Counted from the stretch's first letter, positions 52,905 through 61,784 are shown. The stretch is 64,000 bases of DNA from Mycobacterium sp. D16Q13 (GCF_002013375.1 NZ_MAEW01000017.1:124001-188000), one strand, 5' to 3'. The notes: generated by a model not told the origin, from the sequence alone. Translations and numbers: made by a program.

Positions 52905-53279
52905 TCAGGTGTCCGATCGCTCCGTGAGCGCCGCACCCGCGGCCATCTCCAACGCTGCGAAAAATCCGGTGGGCCACGGCCTTACCCGACGTTCAAACCC
53001 GCCCGACGCCAATCGCGTCAGCCCCATGCCATAGCTGGCATAACGAACTGCGGCACGCAGACCGGTGGATCGGGGGCTGTCGTCACCAGCCTGCGCCAGG
53101 GCCAGCGCGAAGGCCAACGGGATGCCTCCGTACACGGCGCGAATCTCGGTGCGCGACTCGCTGGTCGGTGCGTCGCCGCCGAACATCTGCGGCACCAGCG
53201 CGGGTTTCACCAGGGCAAAGATGCCGATTCCCGCGTAAAACCCGGCCGCCGCTTTACGCAGTGTTGTGTTGTGGCTCAT
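52905..53279 (-). CDS. Small membrane protein (DUF4267/DUF4345-like)
   Basis: About 124 residues from ATG 53279. Hydrophobic segments: KAAAGFYAGIGIFALVKPALVPQMF, VYGGIPLAFALALAQ, and FFAALEMAAGAAL. Same layout as the following gene. Function unknown. Confidence 0.65.
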   Translation of the reverse strand: MSHNTTLRKAAAGFYAGIGIFALVKPALVPQMFGGDAPTSESRTEIRAVYGGIPLAFALALAQAGDDSPRSTGLRAAVRYASYGMGLTRLASGGFERRVRPWPTGFFAALEMAAGAALTERSDT

Positions 53280-53434
53280 GAAGGCGATGGTGCCAGGACG
53301 AGGAGGTCCTGACACTGCCAATCGGTGCCAGATCTCACCGGATCCATGCCAACTGTTGCTGATATGCGCCGCTAGCCAGGCCGCTGCCCGGGAACCAGTC
53401 CCCGACAGCGGCCTCATGGCTTCCTCCGCGGCGC

Positions 53435-54619
53435 CTAAGTACCCGCACCGGGGCTGGCCGAGCCATCCGCGGTGTAGGACTTGGCTCCGGTACCGGCCAG
53501 CTGGCCGCCCTCAACGATCAGGTATTCGTCACGGATGGGCCGCCGCTCAAAGAAGTCTTCGAGGATCTCCCGGGTCCCGGCCGCATACCGGGCCTGCGCC
53601 GACAACGTGGTGCCGGAGACGTGTGGCGTCATCGCCTCGTGCGGCATGGTGCGCCACGGGTGATCGGGGGCCGGAGGCTGCGGGTACCAGACGTCGCCGG
53701 CGTAACCGGCAAGCTGTCCACTGCGCAGGGCGTCGACCACCGCATCGCGCACCATGATCTCGGCACGCGCGGTATTCACGATGTACGAGCCGCGGCGCAT
53801 GGAGTTGATCAGGTTCGCGTCGAACAGGTGGTAGGTCTGCGGGTGCAGCGGGGCGTGGATGTCGACGATGTCGACGGAGCCGACCAGAGACTGCACATCC
53901 GGGTGATAGGTGAGCCCAAGCTCCAGCTCCACCTCGGCAGGCAGCCGGCGTGTGTCAAAGTAGTGCAGCCGCACGTCAAATGGCTTGAGCCGGCGCATGA
54001 CCGCCTGTCCGATGCGGCCGGCCGCGATGATGCCGACATCGAATCCCTCGAGGTCATAGGCACGCTCAACACTGTCGGCGATGTTCCAGCCGCCATCGAC
54101 TACCCACTGATGCGAGGGCAGGTAGTTGCGCACCAACGCCAGGATCTGCATGACCGCATGCTCGGCGACACTGATGCTGTTGCAGTACGTCACCTCGGCG
54201 ACGGTGATACCCGCCTTGATGGCCGCATCCAGGTCTACGTGGTCCGAGCCGATACCTGCCGTCAACGCCAGCTTCAGCTTGGGGGCCTTGGCAATCCGCT
54301 CCGCACTGAGATATGCGGGCCAGAAGGGCTGGGAGATCACCACATCAGCGTCGCGCAGCTCCTTCTCGAACACCGAGTCCGGACCATCCTTATCAGAGGT
54401 GACCACCAGCTCGTGCCCCTGCCCTTCCAGGTAGCGGCGCAGGCCAAGCTCCCCGGATACACATCCGAGCAGCTCACCCGGGGTGAAATCGATGGCCGAC
54501 GGGGTCGGCAGGCTCTGCCCGTCGGGGTACTCACCGATCACCGGGATCGAATCCCGGGCGTATACGGGCGGATAGCCCGTCACTGGATCGGGGTAGAGCA
54601 CACACAAAATCTTCGCCAT
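53435..54619 (-). CDS. fdh: NAD-dependent formate dehydrogenase
   Basis: 394 residues of the D-2-hydroxyacid dehydrogenase superfamily, NAD-FDH branch: AKILCVLYPDPVTGYPPVYARDSIP at the N-terminus, TAGIGSDHVDL, YCNSISVAEHAVMQIL, nucleotide segment GIIAAGRIGQAVMRRL (the usual first Gly of GxGxxG replaced: G-I-I-A-A-G-R-I-G), the catalytic Arg in VNTARAEI and the His in MTPHVSGT. Oxidises formate to CO2 with NAD reduction, no metal. ATG 54619 with GAGGAG upstream. A LysR regulator lies upstream on the same strand. Confidence 0.92.
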   Translation of the reverse strand: MAKILCVLYPDPVTGYPPVYARDSIPVIGEYPDGQSLPTPSAIDFTPGELLGCVSGELGLRRYLEGQGHELVVTSDKDGPDSVFEKELRDADVVISQPFWPAYLSAERIAKAPKLKLALTAGIGSDHVDLDAAIKAGITVAEVTYCNSISVAEHAVMQILALVRNYLPSHQWVVDGGWNIADSVERAYDLEGFDVGIIAAGRIGQAVMRRLKPFDVRLHYFDTRRLPAEVELELGLTYHPDVQSLVGSVDIVDIHAPLHPQTYHLFDANLINSMRRGSYIVNTARAEIMVRDAVVDALRSGQLAGYAGDVWYPQPPAPDHPWRTMPHEAMTPHVSGTTLSAQARYAAGTREILEDFFERRPIRDEYLIVEGGQLAGTGAKSYTADGSASPGAGT

Positions 54620-54775
54620 GACCACTCCTCTGCGGCGGTCGTAGGGCCGCCAGTTCTGTTGATGCAGATTGCCTTTCAGCTATCCGATGCGTCCTTATCG
54701 ACGTATCCTCAGTGTCCGGCGTGCAGCGGCTGGGTGTCCAAGACCAAGTTCCGACCGCCCAATAGGCGTAGCCGA

Positions 54776-55666
54776 TCAGGGCTGGTCGAGCGGCGCTGCC
54801 GTCTTCGCCAACGCGCGTGCCAGGAGCGACGCCGGCTCGCCCGCGGTGCGCACCAGGGCCACCGGCGAGCCAAGTGTCGGCGCCCGCAGCTCCACCACTC
54901 GCGCGCCTGCCGGTGCGGGCACGGAGGCGAACCAGGTCCGCGCAATGATCGCCGCCCAGCGGCCCGTCCCGACGAGGGCCAGCAGTGTGGCGACGGAGTC
55001 GGCCTCCAGGCGAGGCGACACCATCAGCCCATGCTCGGCAGCCGCCTCGTCGATCCGATCACGATCACGCATACCCTTGTGCAACAAGCACATCGGCAGG
55101 CTCAGCGCTTCCGGCCAATCGATCGGGTCGGGGGCGTCACGCAACAACCCCTCACCCGCGACGAGCACGTAACGCTCCTCGTACAGTCGGGTCAGCTCGA
55201 GCCCTTCGGTCTGCAGCCCATCGTCGTAGACCACACCGGCATCGAGTTCGAAGCGGCGGATTCGGTCCAGGATCTCCGCGGATCGCAAGCTGGATTCGAT
55301 CCGTACTCGCACCAGCGGGTGTTCGGCGCAGAATGCATCCGCCATCAGTGCGACGCGGGTGGCCGCACCGGGCACCACACCCAGACGCAGTTCACCGGTG
55401 AGTCCGCCGCGCAGCGCCGTGACCTCATGCTCCAGCGCGTCACGGTCCGCGAGAATCCTTCGCGCCCAGAGGACCAGGCGCTCCCCCTCCGGAGTCAGGC
55501 CCTCAAAGTTCGATCCACGCAGTACCAACGGAACACCCAGCTCGTGCTCGAGCTTGCGGATTGCCTCCGAAAGCGCCGGCTGGGACACGTAGCACGCCGA
55601 CGCCGCCCGAGCGAAGTGTCGTTCCCGCGCCAATGCCACGAAATACTCAAGCTGACGGAACTGCAT
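54776..55666 (-). CDS. LysR-family transcriptional regulator
   Basis: 296 residues. N-terminal HTH MQFRQLEYFVALARERHFARAASACYVSQPALSEAIRKLEHELGVPLV is typical; an effector domain follows. ATG 55666 matches the usual LysR opening. It precedes the formate dehydrogenase gene by 156 bases on the same strand and is divergent from the FUSC gene; either is a plausible target. Confidence 0.9.
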   Translation of the reverse strand: MQFRQLEYFVALARERHFARAASACYVSQPALSEAIRKLEHELGVPLVLRGSNFEGLTPEGERLVLWARRILADRDALEHEVTALRGGLTGELRLGVVPGAATRVALMADAFCAEHPLVRVRIESSLRSAEILDRIRRFELDAGVVYDDGLQTEGLELTRLYEERYVLVAGEGLLRDAPDPIDWPEALSLPMCLLHKGMRDRDRIDEAAAEHGLMVSPRLEADSVATLLALVGTGRWAAIIARTWFASVPAPAGARVVELRAPTLGSPVALVRTAGEPASLLARALAKTAAPLDQP

Positions 55667-55790
55667 AACTCGTTCTACCACTAGTGATCGGTGCTGCCTA
55701 TCGCCTCAGCGGCAATGTCTCTTGGACAGGCACGCCGCAGTGCTCCGACACTAGTCCGCACCATCACCACCCGAGGTTGGGAGAACATCC

Positions 55791-56819
55791 GTGGACGCAT
55801 CCGCGAGGACGCGCCCCCGGCCGGGTACCCGGCCGGACCGTCGAGACCACTGGCACGCACTGCGGGTGGCGGCCGGTCTGGCGCTCCCCGGCGTGCTGCT
55901 GCTGGCCGCCGGCCGGCCCGAGCTGCTGGTGTACACCACCTTCGGCTCCTTCACCGGGATCTACGGCCGTGCCCAATCTGGCTGGCGCCGCGCACGCCAC
56001 CAGATCCAGGCGGGCGCCCTGCTCTCTGCGGGAGTCGCCCTCGGAGTGACGCTTTCGTCGCTGCATGCGACTACCTGGACGCTGGTCGCGGTGGAGGTGG
56101 CGTTCGCGACGGCAGGGTCGGTGGTGGCCGACGCGTTACGTCTGCGGCCAACGGGACCGTTCTTCTTCCTTTTCGCGATCGGCGCCACCGCCACCGTTCC
56201 GGCCGACCTAGTGGCCCCGCTCAGTGCCGTCGGACTGTGTGTGGCAACGGCATTGCTGTCGGTCCTGATCGGCTTCATCGGGTTACCCAGCGAGATCTCG
56301 ACTCCGTGCGTGCAGCACCGTCGCCTGCCGCCTGGTACGGGCACCCATGCACTGCGATATGCGCTAGCCGTCTCGATGGCCGGAGGCGCAGGACTGCTAC
56401 TGGGCTTCGATCACGCCAATTGGGCGATGGCAGCCGCCGCCGTGCCACTGGCCGCCATCGACCCCGGACGGCCGTCGAATCGCGAGGTATCGCGAGTGCT
56501 GGCACGGTCCGCACACCGCATCGTGGGAACCCTGGTGGGCCTGATGCTCACCGGAGCGCTTCTGGTCCTGGGGCTTCCACCTGTCGCCGTCGGCGCACTG
56601 GTGATAGCGCTGCTGTTTCCCACCGAGCTGTTCATGGCACGCCACTACGCGCTAGCGGTCGGCTTCTTCACCCCGTTGGTGATGCTGATGACCGAATTGG
56701 CCGACCCGGCAGACCCGTTCACCCTCATGCTGTACCGCGGTCTCGATACCCTGATTGGCGTCGCAGCCGGGGTGGCTGCCGCTGCGCTGGTGGGCAGGCG
56801 AGGCGGCAAGAGCCGTTAG
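55791..56819 (+). CDS. FUSC-family membrane protein (aromatic-acid exporter-like)
   Basis: 342 residues with two sets of hydrophobic helices: one near AAGLALPGVLLLAAG...YTTFGSFTGIYG and the second near LRYALAVSMAGGAGLLLGFDHANWAMAAAAVPL, the repeated FUSC layout. Members export aromatic acids or similar weak acids. GTG start with GGGAGA upstream. Divergent from the LysR gene, a common pairing for such exporters. Confidence 0.8.
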   Translation: MDASARTRPRPGTRPDRRDHWHALRVAAGLALPGVLLLAAGRPELLVYTTFGSFTGIYGRAQSGWRRARHQIQAGALLSAGVALGVTLSSLHATTWTLVAVEVAFATAGSVVADALRLRPTGPFFFLFAIGATATVPADLVAPLSAVGLCVATALLSVLIGFIGLPSEISTPCVQHRRLPPGTGTHALRYALAVSMAGGAGLLLGFDHANWAMAAAAVPLAAIDPGRPSNREVSRVLARSAHRIVGTLVGLMLTGALLVLGLPPVAVGALVIALLFPTELFMARHYALAVGFFTPLVMLMTELADPADPFTLMLYRGLDTLIGVAAGVAAAALVGRRGGKSR

Positions 56820-56888
56820 GTCCTTGGCCAGCCGGGTGGAACCTGCAGCAATGTGCCAAATCTGCTCGGAATCAGGACATCTGCGGAA

Positions 56889-57230
56889 CTAGAGGATCTC
56901 GTCGACAGCCTCAGTGGGTCGTGCCATCCGGGTCCCCTTCGAGGTCACCACGAAGGGACGCTGGATCAGACGCGGGTGCGCGACCATCGCATCGAGCAAG
57001 ATGTCGTCCGACGCATCCGCCAGGCTGAGGTCTTTGTACTCGGCCTCACCGGTACGCACTGCCTCACGCACGGTAAGGCCCGCGTCCAGAATCAGCTTCT
57101 TCAGCTGCGCCTTGGTGGGCACATCATCGAGGTACTTCACGACGGAGACGGTGGCCCCCGCCTCCTCGAGCCGGGCCAACGCCTGACGGGACTTCGTGCA
57201 CCGGGGATTGTGGTAAATCGTTGCGTCCAC
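56889..57230 (-). CDS. arsC: ArsC-family arsenate reductase (glutaredoxin type)
   Basis: 113 residues, the usual size. Active-site Cys in YHNPRCTKSRQAL (Cys11), then the Arg-rich anion site with REAVRTGEAEYKDL and RLIQRPFVVT. It reduces arsenate using glutathione- or mycothiol-type systems. No other ars gene is adjacent, so an alternative redox role is possible. Confidence 0.88.
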   Translation of the reverse strand: MDATIYHNPRCTKSRQALARLEEAGATVSVVKYLDDVPTKAQLKKLILDAGLTVREAVRTGEAEYKDLSLADASDDILLDAMVAHPRLIQRPFVVTSKGTRMARPTEAVDEIL

Positions 57231-57363
57231 AGCTTCAACTTACATAGCGCTACCGACAATTCGACCGTGAAACGCCTGCCGGACGCCAACGGCCGGAATG
57301 CGCCCACCGCAGCTTCCGAACACTTCATCGACGGAATCCCTCTCTGTGCAGAAGGCCCAAGTT

Positions 57364-57474
57364 GGCGTAACATCTGAGATAGCTGGGTATTTCAGCTGGT
57401 CTGGGAAGGATTTCGCCGTCCGCCGCGGAGTTCCAGGAGCGCTCGCTCCGCAACCCAACGCTTCCGATGATCGT
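57364..57474 (+). promoter_or_regulatory. Conserved 111-nt element, copy A (upstream of csbD unit)
   Basis: Aligns without gaps to 61785-61895; I count 78 identical positions of 111. Predicted hairpins: AGCTG-N7-CAGCT (57381-57397), TCCG-CCG-CGGA (57419-57429) and GGAGC-GCTC-GCTCC (57436-57449). Differences from copy B inside hairpins 1 and 3 fall only in loops, and the one in hairpin 2 keeps a G-U pair. It ends 145 bases before the csbD start. The remaining spacer (57231-57619) shows no gene. Confidence 0.6.
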
Positions 57475-57619
57475 GCGTATGCCCGAGGTCTGCCAAGACC
57501 ATCCTTCGCTCATCAAAGTGGTTGAAGAACATGGCGATTCCTGCGACTACGCATCGCACCTAGCGACCCACGTCTGCCGTCATCGCGGCTCACGATCACC
57601 GAACCGGAAAAATCCCCAC

Positions 57620-57793
57620 ATGAGCATCGGCAAGAAGATCACCTACAAAGCCCAAGTGGCAGCAGGCGCCGTCAAGAAATACCTCGGCCGCACCACCGGC
57701 AACAACCGCCTGCGCGCCGAGGGGCACGTAGATCAGTTCAAGGGCAACGCAAAACAAGCAGGAGAGAAGGTCAAAGACGCATTCAGACATTGA
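57620..57793 (+). CDS. CsbD-like stress protein
   Basis: 57 residues: MSIGKKITYKAQVAAGAVKKYLGRTTGNNRLRAEGHVDQFKGNAKQAGEKVKDAF, the small hydrophilic helical CsbD pattern (G-x-x-Q-x-x-KG-x-x-Q-x-G-x-x-KD). Family members are induced by general stress. First gene of a plus-strand group running to the desaturase. Confidence 0.85.
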   Translation: MSIGKKITYKAQVAAGAVKKYLGRTTGNNRLRAEGHVDQFKGNAKQAGEKVKDAFRH

Positions 57794-57879
57794 GCTGCGG
57801 GCCGGACCGACCAGGCGTGCAACCAGGTCTGATCCCGTCCCATCTCGCCGAATATCCGCAGAGAAACTAGGTAAACATC

Positions 57880-58059
57880 ATGATCGTTCTTGGCATCATC
57901 CTCATCGCCCTGGGGCTCCTTCTCCCCAGCCTTGTCCCCACCTTCGCCTTCGCCCACATACTTCTCGTCCTAGGGGTCATCCTCTTGATCGTCGGCGTGG
58001 TCTTGATGGTCGCGGGGCGGACGGGACACGCACTTGGCGGCCGGCGCCACTACTACTAA
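57880..58059 (+). CDS. DUF6131-like two-helix membrane protein
   Basis: 59 residues read directly: MIVLGIILIALGLLLPSL..., a second helix ILLVLGVILLIVGVVLMVAG, and a basic/aromatic end GRTGHALGGRRHYY. The pattern, especially the GGRRHYY end, matches DUF6131 small actinobacterial proteins as I know them. Sits 86 bases after csbD. Role unknown, likely envelope stress. Confidence 0.75.
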   Translation: MIVLGIILIALGLLLPSLVPTFAFAHILLVLGVILLIVGVVLMVAGRTGHALGGRRHYY

Positions 58060-58113
58060 CCCGCGGCATGCGCGAACGCAGCTGACCATGGACGACCTAT
58101 CCAAGGAACACAC

Positions 58114-58308
58114 ATGAGCACTATCTCCATTGCTATCGCCGTCGTCTCGGTTGGGCTGTTCGTGCTCTCCATCGCGCTGGCATGGCAGGCCCAAAGGATG
58201 CGAAAGCAGCAGTATCACAACAAGACCGGGACCATCCGTGGCCAAGCCACCACCACCCACGATCACTTCAACCAGCAGCAAGACCGAGCAGAAAGCCAGA
58301 CGCGGTAA
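58114..58308 (+). CDS. Small single-pass membrane protein
   Basis: 64 residues: a hydrophobic helix ISIAIAVVSVGLFVLSIALAW and a polar Gln/His/Thr-rich tail (RMRKQQYHNKTGTIRG, HDHFNQQQDRAE). ATG 58114 with AAGGAA upstream. No family recognised. Lies between DUF6131 and the desaturase in the same direction. Confidence 0.6.
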   Translation: MSTISIAIAVVSVGLFVLSIALAWQAQRMRKQQYHNKTGTIRGQATTTHDHFNQQQDRAESQTR

Positions 58309-58457
58309 CACTGCAGGAGGGTGAAACTCAGAGCGCCGTCCACGAAGAAGCGCAGAACCTGTGACAGTCCGCCAACCCGCACCGAGCCCGTAGCCGCCGC
58401 CCCGGTCGATAGCCTGGTGCACATGAGCGCGATGGTCCGGCAGAAAGCAAGGGAACA

Positions 58458-59711
58458 ATGGCGATTACCGACGTTCCGGCGTTCGCCCACCTGACGAATC
58501 CCGACATCGAACGCCTGGCCGTTGAACTGGACGCTATCCGCCAGGACGTCGAAGAATCCCGAGGGTGTCGAGACGCGCGCTACATCCGCCGCACCATTGC
58601 CGCACAACGCGGACTCGAGGTGGCCGGCCGAGTCTTACTGACGGGCGGCTCACATCGGTCGGGGTGGTGGGCTGGCACTGCGACGCTCGGCATCGCCAAG
58701 ATCATCGAGAACATGGAAATCGGCCATAACGTCATGCACGGCCAATGGGATTGGATGAACGATCCCGAGATTCACTCCTCGACATGGGAGTGGGATATGA
58801 GCGCAGTGTCCAAGCACTGGCGAATCACTCATAACGTCATGCATCACAAGTACACCAACATCCTCGGCATTGACGACGACGTGGGCTACGGAGTGCTGCG
58901 GGTTACCCGCGACCAGCGCTGGTCACCACTGCACCTTGGCAACCTGTTGGTCAACGCCGTCCTGGCCGTTGGGTTCGAGTGGGGAATCGGCCTGCAGTCC
59001 TTGGAACTTGAAAAGTTCTTCACAGGCCAGTCGAACCGCAAGATCGCCCTTGTGCAAATCCGCGAGTTCCTGATCAAGGCCGGCCGACAGGTGTTCAAGG
59101 ATTACGTCGCTTTCCCGGCGCTGACCTCGCTGTCGCCCGCTGCGACCTATCACTCGACCTTCTCGGCCAACGCAATCGCCAATGTGATCCGCAACGTGTG
59201 GGCCAACGCTGTGATCTTCTGCGGCCACTTTCCCGATGGCGCAGAGAAATTCACCGAGGCCGACATGGCCGGTGAGCGTAGAGGGCAGTGGTATCTGCGC
59301 CAGTTGCTTGGCGCCGCGAACTTCAATGCGGGACCAGCGCTGCGGCTTATGAGCGGCAACCTCTGCTACCAAATCGAACACCATCTATACCCCGATCTGC
59401 CGAGTAACCGGCTCCACGAGATTGCCATCCGGGTCAGTGAGATATGCGATAAATACGACTTGCCTTACACCACAGGATCATTTCTGATGCAGTACGCCAA
59501 GACATGGCGCACCATCGCCAAGCTCTCGCTGCCCGACAAATATCTGCGTGACACCCCCGATGACGCGCCGGAGACCCGAAGCGAGCGGATGTTCGCCGAG
59601 CTAGGGCCAGATTTGGCCGGCGGCCGAGTAAGTACGGACCGCAGGCAGGGGTTGAAGACCGCGATCCGTGCGGTGCGCCAAAGGGAACGTCGCACACGCA
59701 CCGGAAGATGA
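58458..59711 (+). CDS. Membrane fatty-acid (acyl-CoA/acyl-lipid) desaturase
   Basis: 417 residues. All three histidine boxes of the diiron desaturases are present: HNVMHGQ, HNVMHHKYTN and QIEHHLYPDLP. Membrane segments lie between them. Likely introduces a double bond into membrane acyl chains, with electrons from a separate reductase. Last gene of the csbD group, so desaturation is linked to stress control here (inference). Confidence 0.9.
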   Translation: MAITDVPAFAHLTNPDIERLAVELDAIRQDVEESRGCRDARYIRRTIAAQRGLEVAGRVLLTGGSHRSGWWAGTATLGIAKIIENMEIGHNVMHGQWDWMNDPEIHSSTWEWDMSAVSKHWRITHNVMHHKYTNILGIDDDVGYGVLRVTRDQRWSPLHLGNLLVNAVLAVGFEWGIGLQSLELEKFFTGQSNRKIALVQIREFLIKAGRQVFKDYVAFPALTSLSPAATYHSTFSANAIANVIRNVWANAVIFCGHFPDGAEKFTEADMAGERRGQWYLRQLLGAANFNAGPALRLMSGNLCYQIEHHLYPDLPSNRLHEIAIRVSEICDKYDLPYTTGSFLMQYAKTWRTIAKLSLPDKYLRDTPDDAPETRSERMFAELGPDLAGGRVSTDRRQGLKTAIRAVRQRERRTRTGR

Positions 59712-59725
59712 CCGAGATGCCTTCG

Positions 59726-59884
59726 CTAGCGCACCTTTTCGGGAATTGAGTTCAATGCACGCAGAACCTCGACGGCGAGCTCGCCGGCGACACTGCTGTC
59801 GAGCGATGACGCAGACATCAACGCTTGCTTAACCAATTCAACGCGTTTCTCATAAGGAGAGGTGAAGGTCGCCCGAGAATCCAT
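59726..59884 (-). CDS. 52-residue small protein
   Basis: ATG at 59882-59884 (minus strand) with AGGACAGAG just upstream; reads MDSRATFTSPYEKRVELVKQ... to a TAG at 59726-59728. The sequence is amphipathic helical with no signal peptide and normal codon use (EKRVELVKQALMSASS, AGELAVEVLRALNSI). No family recognised. It converges on the desaturase. The rest of the 59885-60044 spacer shows nothing. Confidence 0.5.
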   Translation of the reverse strand: MDSRATFTSPYEKRVELVKQALMSASSLDSSVAGELAVEVLRALNSIPEKVR

Positions 59885-60044
59885 GATCTCTGTCCTATTC
59901 AGTCAGGCTTGTTTCGAGCGCCGCGAGGATGCTCCGCCTGACACTGTCAACGTTACTCCTCGCACGGACCGGCCCAGGCCATTACCGCTGGGCCACGGCG
60001 GGCACCTCAAGAAACGTCACGGACGTCGGCGCGCGGGCCACGCG

Positions 60045-60605
60045 TCAGCCGTCTCCCTCGTTGAGGATGAGTTGCGCGATGGCGTACCGACTGGTGCTGA
60101 TGCGGACGGCCTGGGCGTCAAGATGCCGCCGGGCCAGTAGGGGCGTGTAGCCGCGGCCGATCAGAACTCCGATGGCCTGGTTGACGGCGGTGGCTGCTTG
60201 TAGTTGGTTGGCGCTCGCGCTGTCCGCCACGGTGAGATCCTGGTCAAAGATGAGGTCGGTCAGTGGCTGCATGGCGAGCAAGGCCAGGTCCGCAGCGAGT
60301 TCGACGAACGCTCCCGCCGCTCCAGAATGGAGAACGAGGGCCACTGGAGGGCGGTTCCGGCCGCCCGACAGCATCATGCGCAGCGAGGCACGGACGTCTA
60401 CGGTCGCTGGCCCATCAGCCATGAGAGTGAAGGTGATTGGCGGATCACTTTCGGAGACAATCACACTCAGGCCCACATAGGCCGGTATCGCCGCAGCGGC
60501 GTCTGCGGCCAACTGGCGCAAACTATCTGCGACGTTGACCCCCGGTGCGTCCAACGCCTGGGTGAGGATCGCCAGATCAGCGGCCATGGCCGCAGTGATC
60601 TTCAC
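60045..60605 (-). CDS. ANTAR-domain regulator with a GAF-like N-terminus
   Basis: About 186 residues. The N-terminal part (PAYVGLSVIVSESDPPITFTLMADG) resembles a GAF/PAS-type sensor. The last 55 residues form an ANTAR helix bundle: LQAATAVNQAIGVLIGRGYTPLLARRHLDAQAVRISTSRYAIAQLIL. ANTAR proteins bind dual-hairpin RNA and cause antitermination. GTG 60605 with AGGGAG upstream is preferred; an ATG at 60662 extends it by 19 residues. Confidence 0.75.
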   Translation of the reverse strand: MKITAAMAADLAILTQALDAPGVNVADSLRQLAADAAAAIPAYVGLSVIVSESDPPITFTLMADGPATVDVRASLRMMLSGGRNRPPVALVLHSGAAGAFVELAADLALLAMQPLTDLIFDQDLTVADSASANQLQAATAVNQAIGVLIGRGYTPLLARRHLDAQAVRISTSRYAIAQLILNEGDG

Positions 60606-60789
60606 GAGGTGGATACTCCCTAAGCGCTCCCGGGCGCTGTCGAGTCGGGCAATACCGTGCATCGCGATTGCTGTGCGCCGTGGAGAACCTGGGTGTACGG
60701 GTCAGGGCCCGTATCCATCGCGGTACTCCACTCTCAACCCTACGCGGGTCTGGGCTGTCCGGCGCCGCCGTCGGCCACAGGCGGTGAAT

Positions 60790-61593
60790 TCAGCGCGCCG
60801 AGTGCCGGGCGCGCGCCCGGCGAACGGCCTCATCGACGATGCGCTGCGCGACGTCCGCCAACTTACGGTGCTCGGCTTGGCTGATCGCACGTAATTGGGT
60901 AAACGCGTCCTCGGCACTGCGTCCACTGCGCCCTCTAAGCAGACCGATCGCTTGGTCAATTACCGGTCGTGTGGACAAAGCCGTATGCAACTGCGCCGCT
61001 AAAGCTCTTGCTTGAGAAAGTAGTTGGGCGTTATGTACCGCCACGGCCGCCGGTTTGGCGAACAGCTCACCTAGCTCCGCCGCCCGCTCGTCGAAGACGT
61101 CCTTGCCGTGGGAGTACACATTGATCGCGCCGACCACCTGGCCCGGCAACAGCAGAGGTAACGAAAGAGCGCTGTGCACACCTAGCCTGCCTACGCGCGG
61201 GCCGAACCGTGGCCACATCCTCTCCCCTCCCAATGAGCCGGAACGTACCGTGCGGCGCTCCAGTGCCGCGGTGATGCAGGGGCCTTCCTGAAGCACGGTG
61301 TACTGAATGTGGTCAATTTCAGAGACAAACGGTGCACTTGCTGCCAGCGCTTCGACCATGTTGTCCGGATGGTCTACCCGCAACAGCGTCACTCCGGCGC
61401 CATCGGCGCCCGGGATGGCGTGCACTGCGAAAGTCGCTACCTCCGCGAGTAACTCAGGCAACCCTTGACTGCCGGCCACGAGACCCGCCAGATCGCCGAG
61501 AGCCTTCTGCAGGTCGACAACGTCGGCACTGACGTGGTCCGAACTCGTCGGCCCAATCACCGGATCGGGTGCGTCTTCGCGAAAATCAGCCAC
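60790..61593 (-). CDS. GAF and ANTAR domain regulator
   Basis: 267 residues. GAF domain with ADGAGVTLLRVDHPDNMVEALAAS, the EGPCITAALERRTVR segment usual in mycobacterial GAF-ANTAR proteins, and SALSLPLLLPGQVVGAINVYSHG. The ANTAR C-terminus reads LHTALSTRPVIDQAIGLLRGRSGRSAEDAFTQLRAISQAEHRKLADVAQRIV. GTG start. Upstream of the smaller ANTAR gene on the same strand, 127 bases apart. No partner histidine kinase gene is visible. Confidence 0.88.
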   Translation of the reverse strand: MADFREDAPDPVIGPTSSDHVSADVVDLQKALGDLAGLVAGSQGLPELLAEVATFAVHAIPGADGAGVTLLRVDHPDNMVEALAASAPFVSEIDHIQYTVLQEGPCITAALERRTVRSGSLGGERMWPRFGPRVGRLGVHSALSLPLLLPGQVVGAINVYSHGKDVFDERAAELGELFAKPAAVAVHNAQLLSQARALAAQLHTALSTRPVIDQAIGLLRGRSGRSAEDAFTQLRAISQAEHRKLADVAQRIVDEAVRRARARHSAR

Positions 61594-61784
61594 TGCTCTT
61601 GCCCATGCTCAATAGTTCGGCCCTAGCCCTGCGCTGAGCGTCAGCCGCGCCCGGAAAGCTCGTCATTCCGAGACTACCCGCCAGGGCCGTGAACGACTAG
61701 CAACATCGGGTGCCAACATTGAAAGTGGATATTTCCGAGGGTATCTGGGGGCTCGCGGAAAGACGTAGCGCGCTGAATCACCGG

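Noticed and set aside
57385..57390. GGGTAT resembling a SigF -10 box upstream of csbD
   Set aside because: No GTTT-like -35 at the right distance, and the corresponding bases in copy B are not GGGTA; here they form a hairpin loop.
57298..57525. Open frame across element A and a similar one across element B sharing a SWS..K..AVRRG pattern, suggesting a conserved peptide
   Set aside because: Differences between the two copies are spread evenly over codon positions (9 first, 12 second, 12 third) and avoid hairpin stems, which fits a structured nucleic-acid element better than coding. No good ribosome site precedes either frame.
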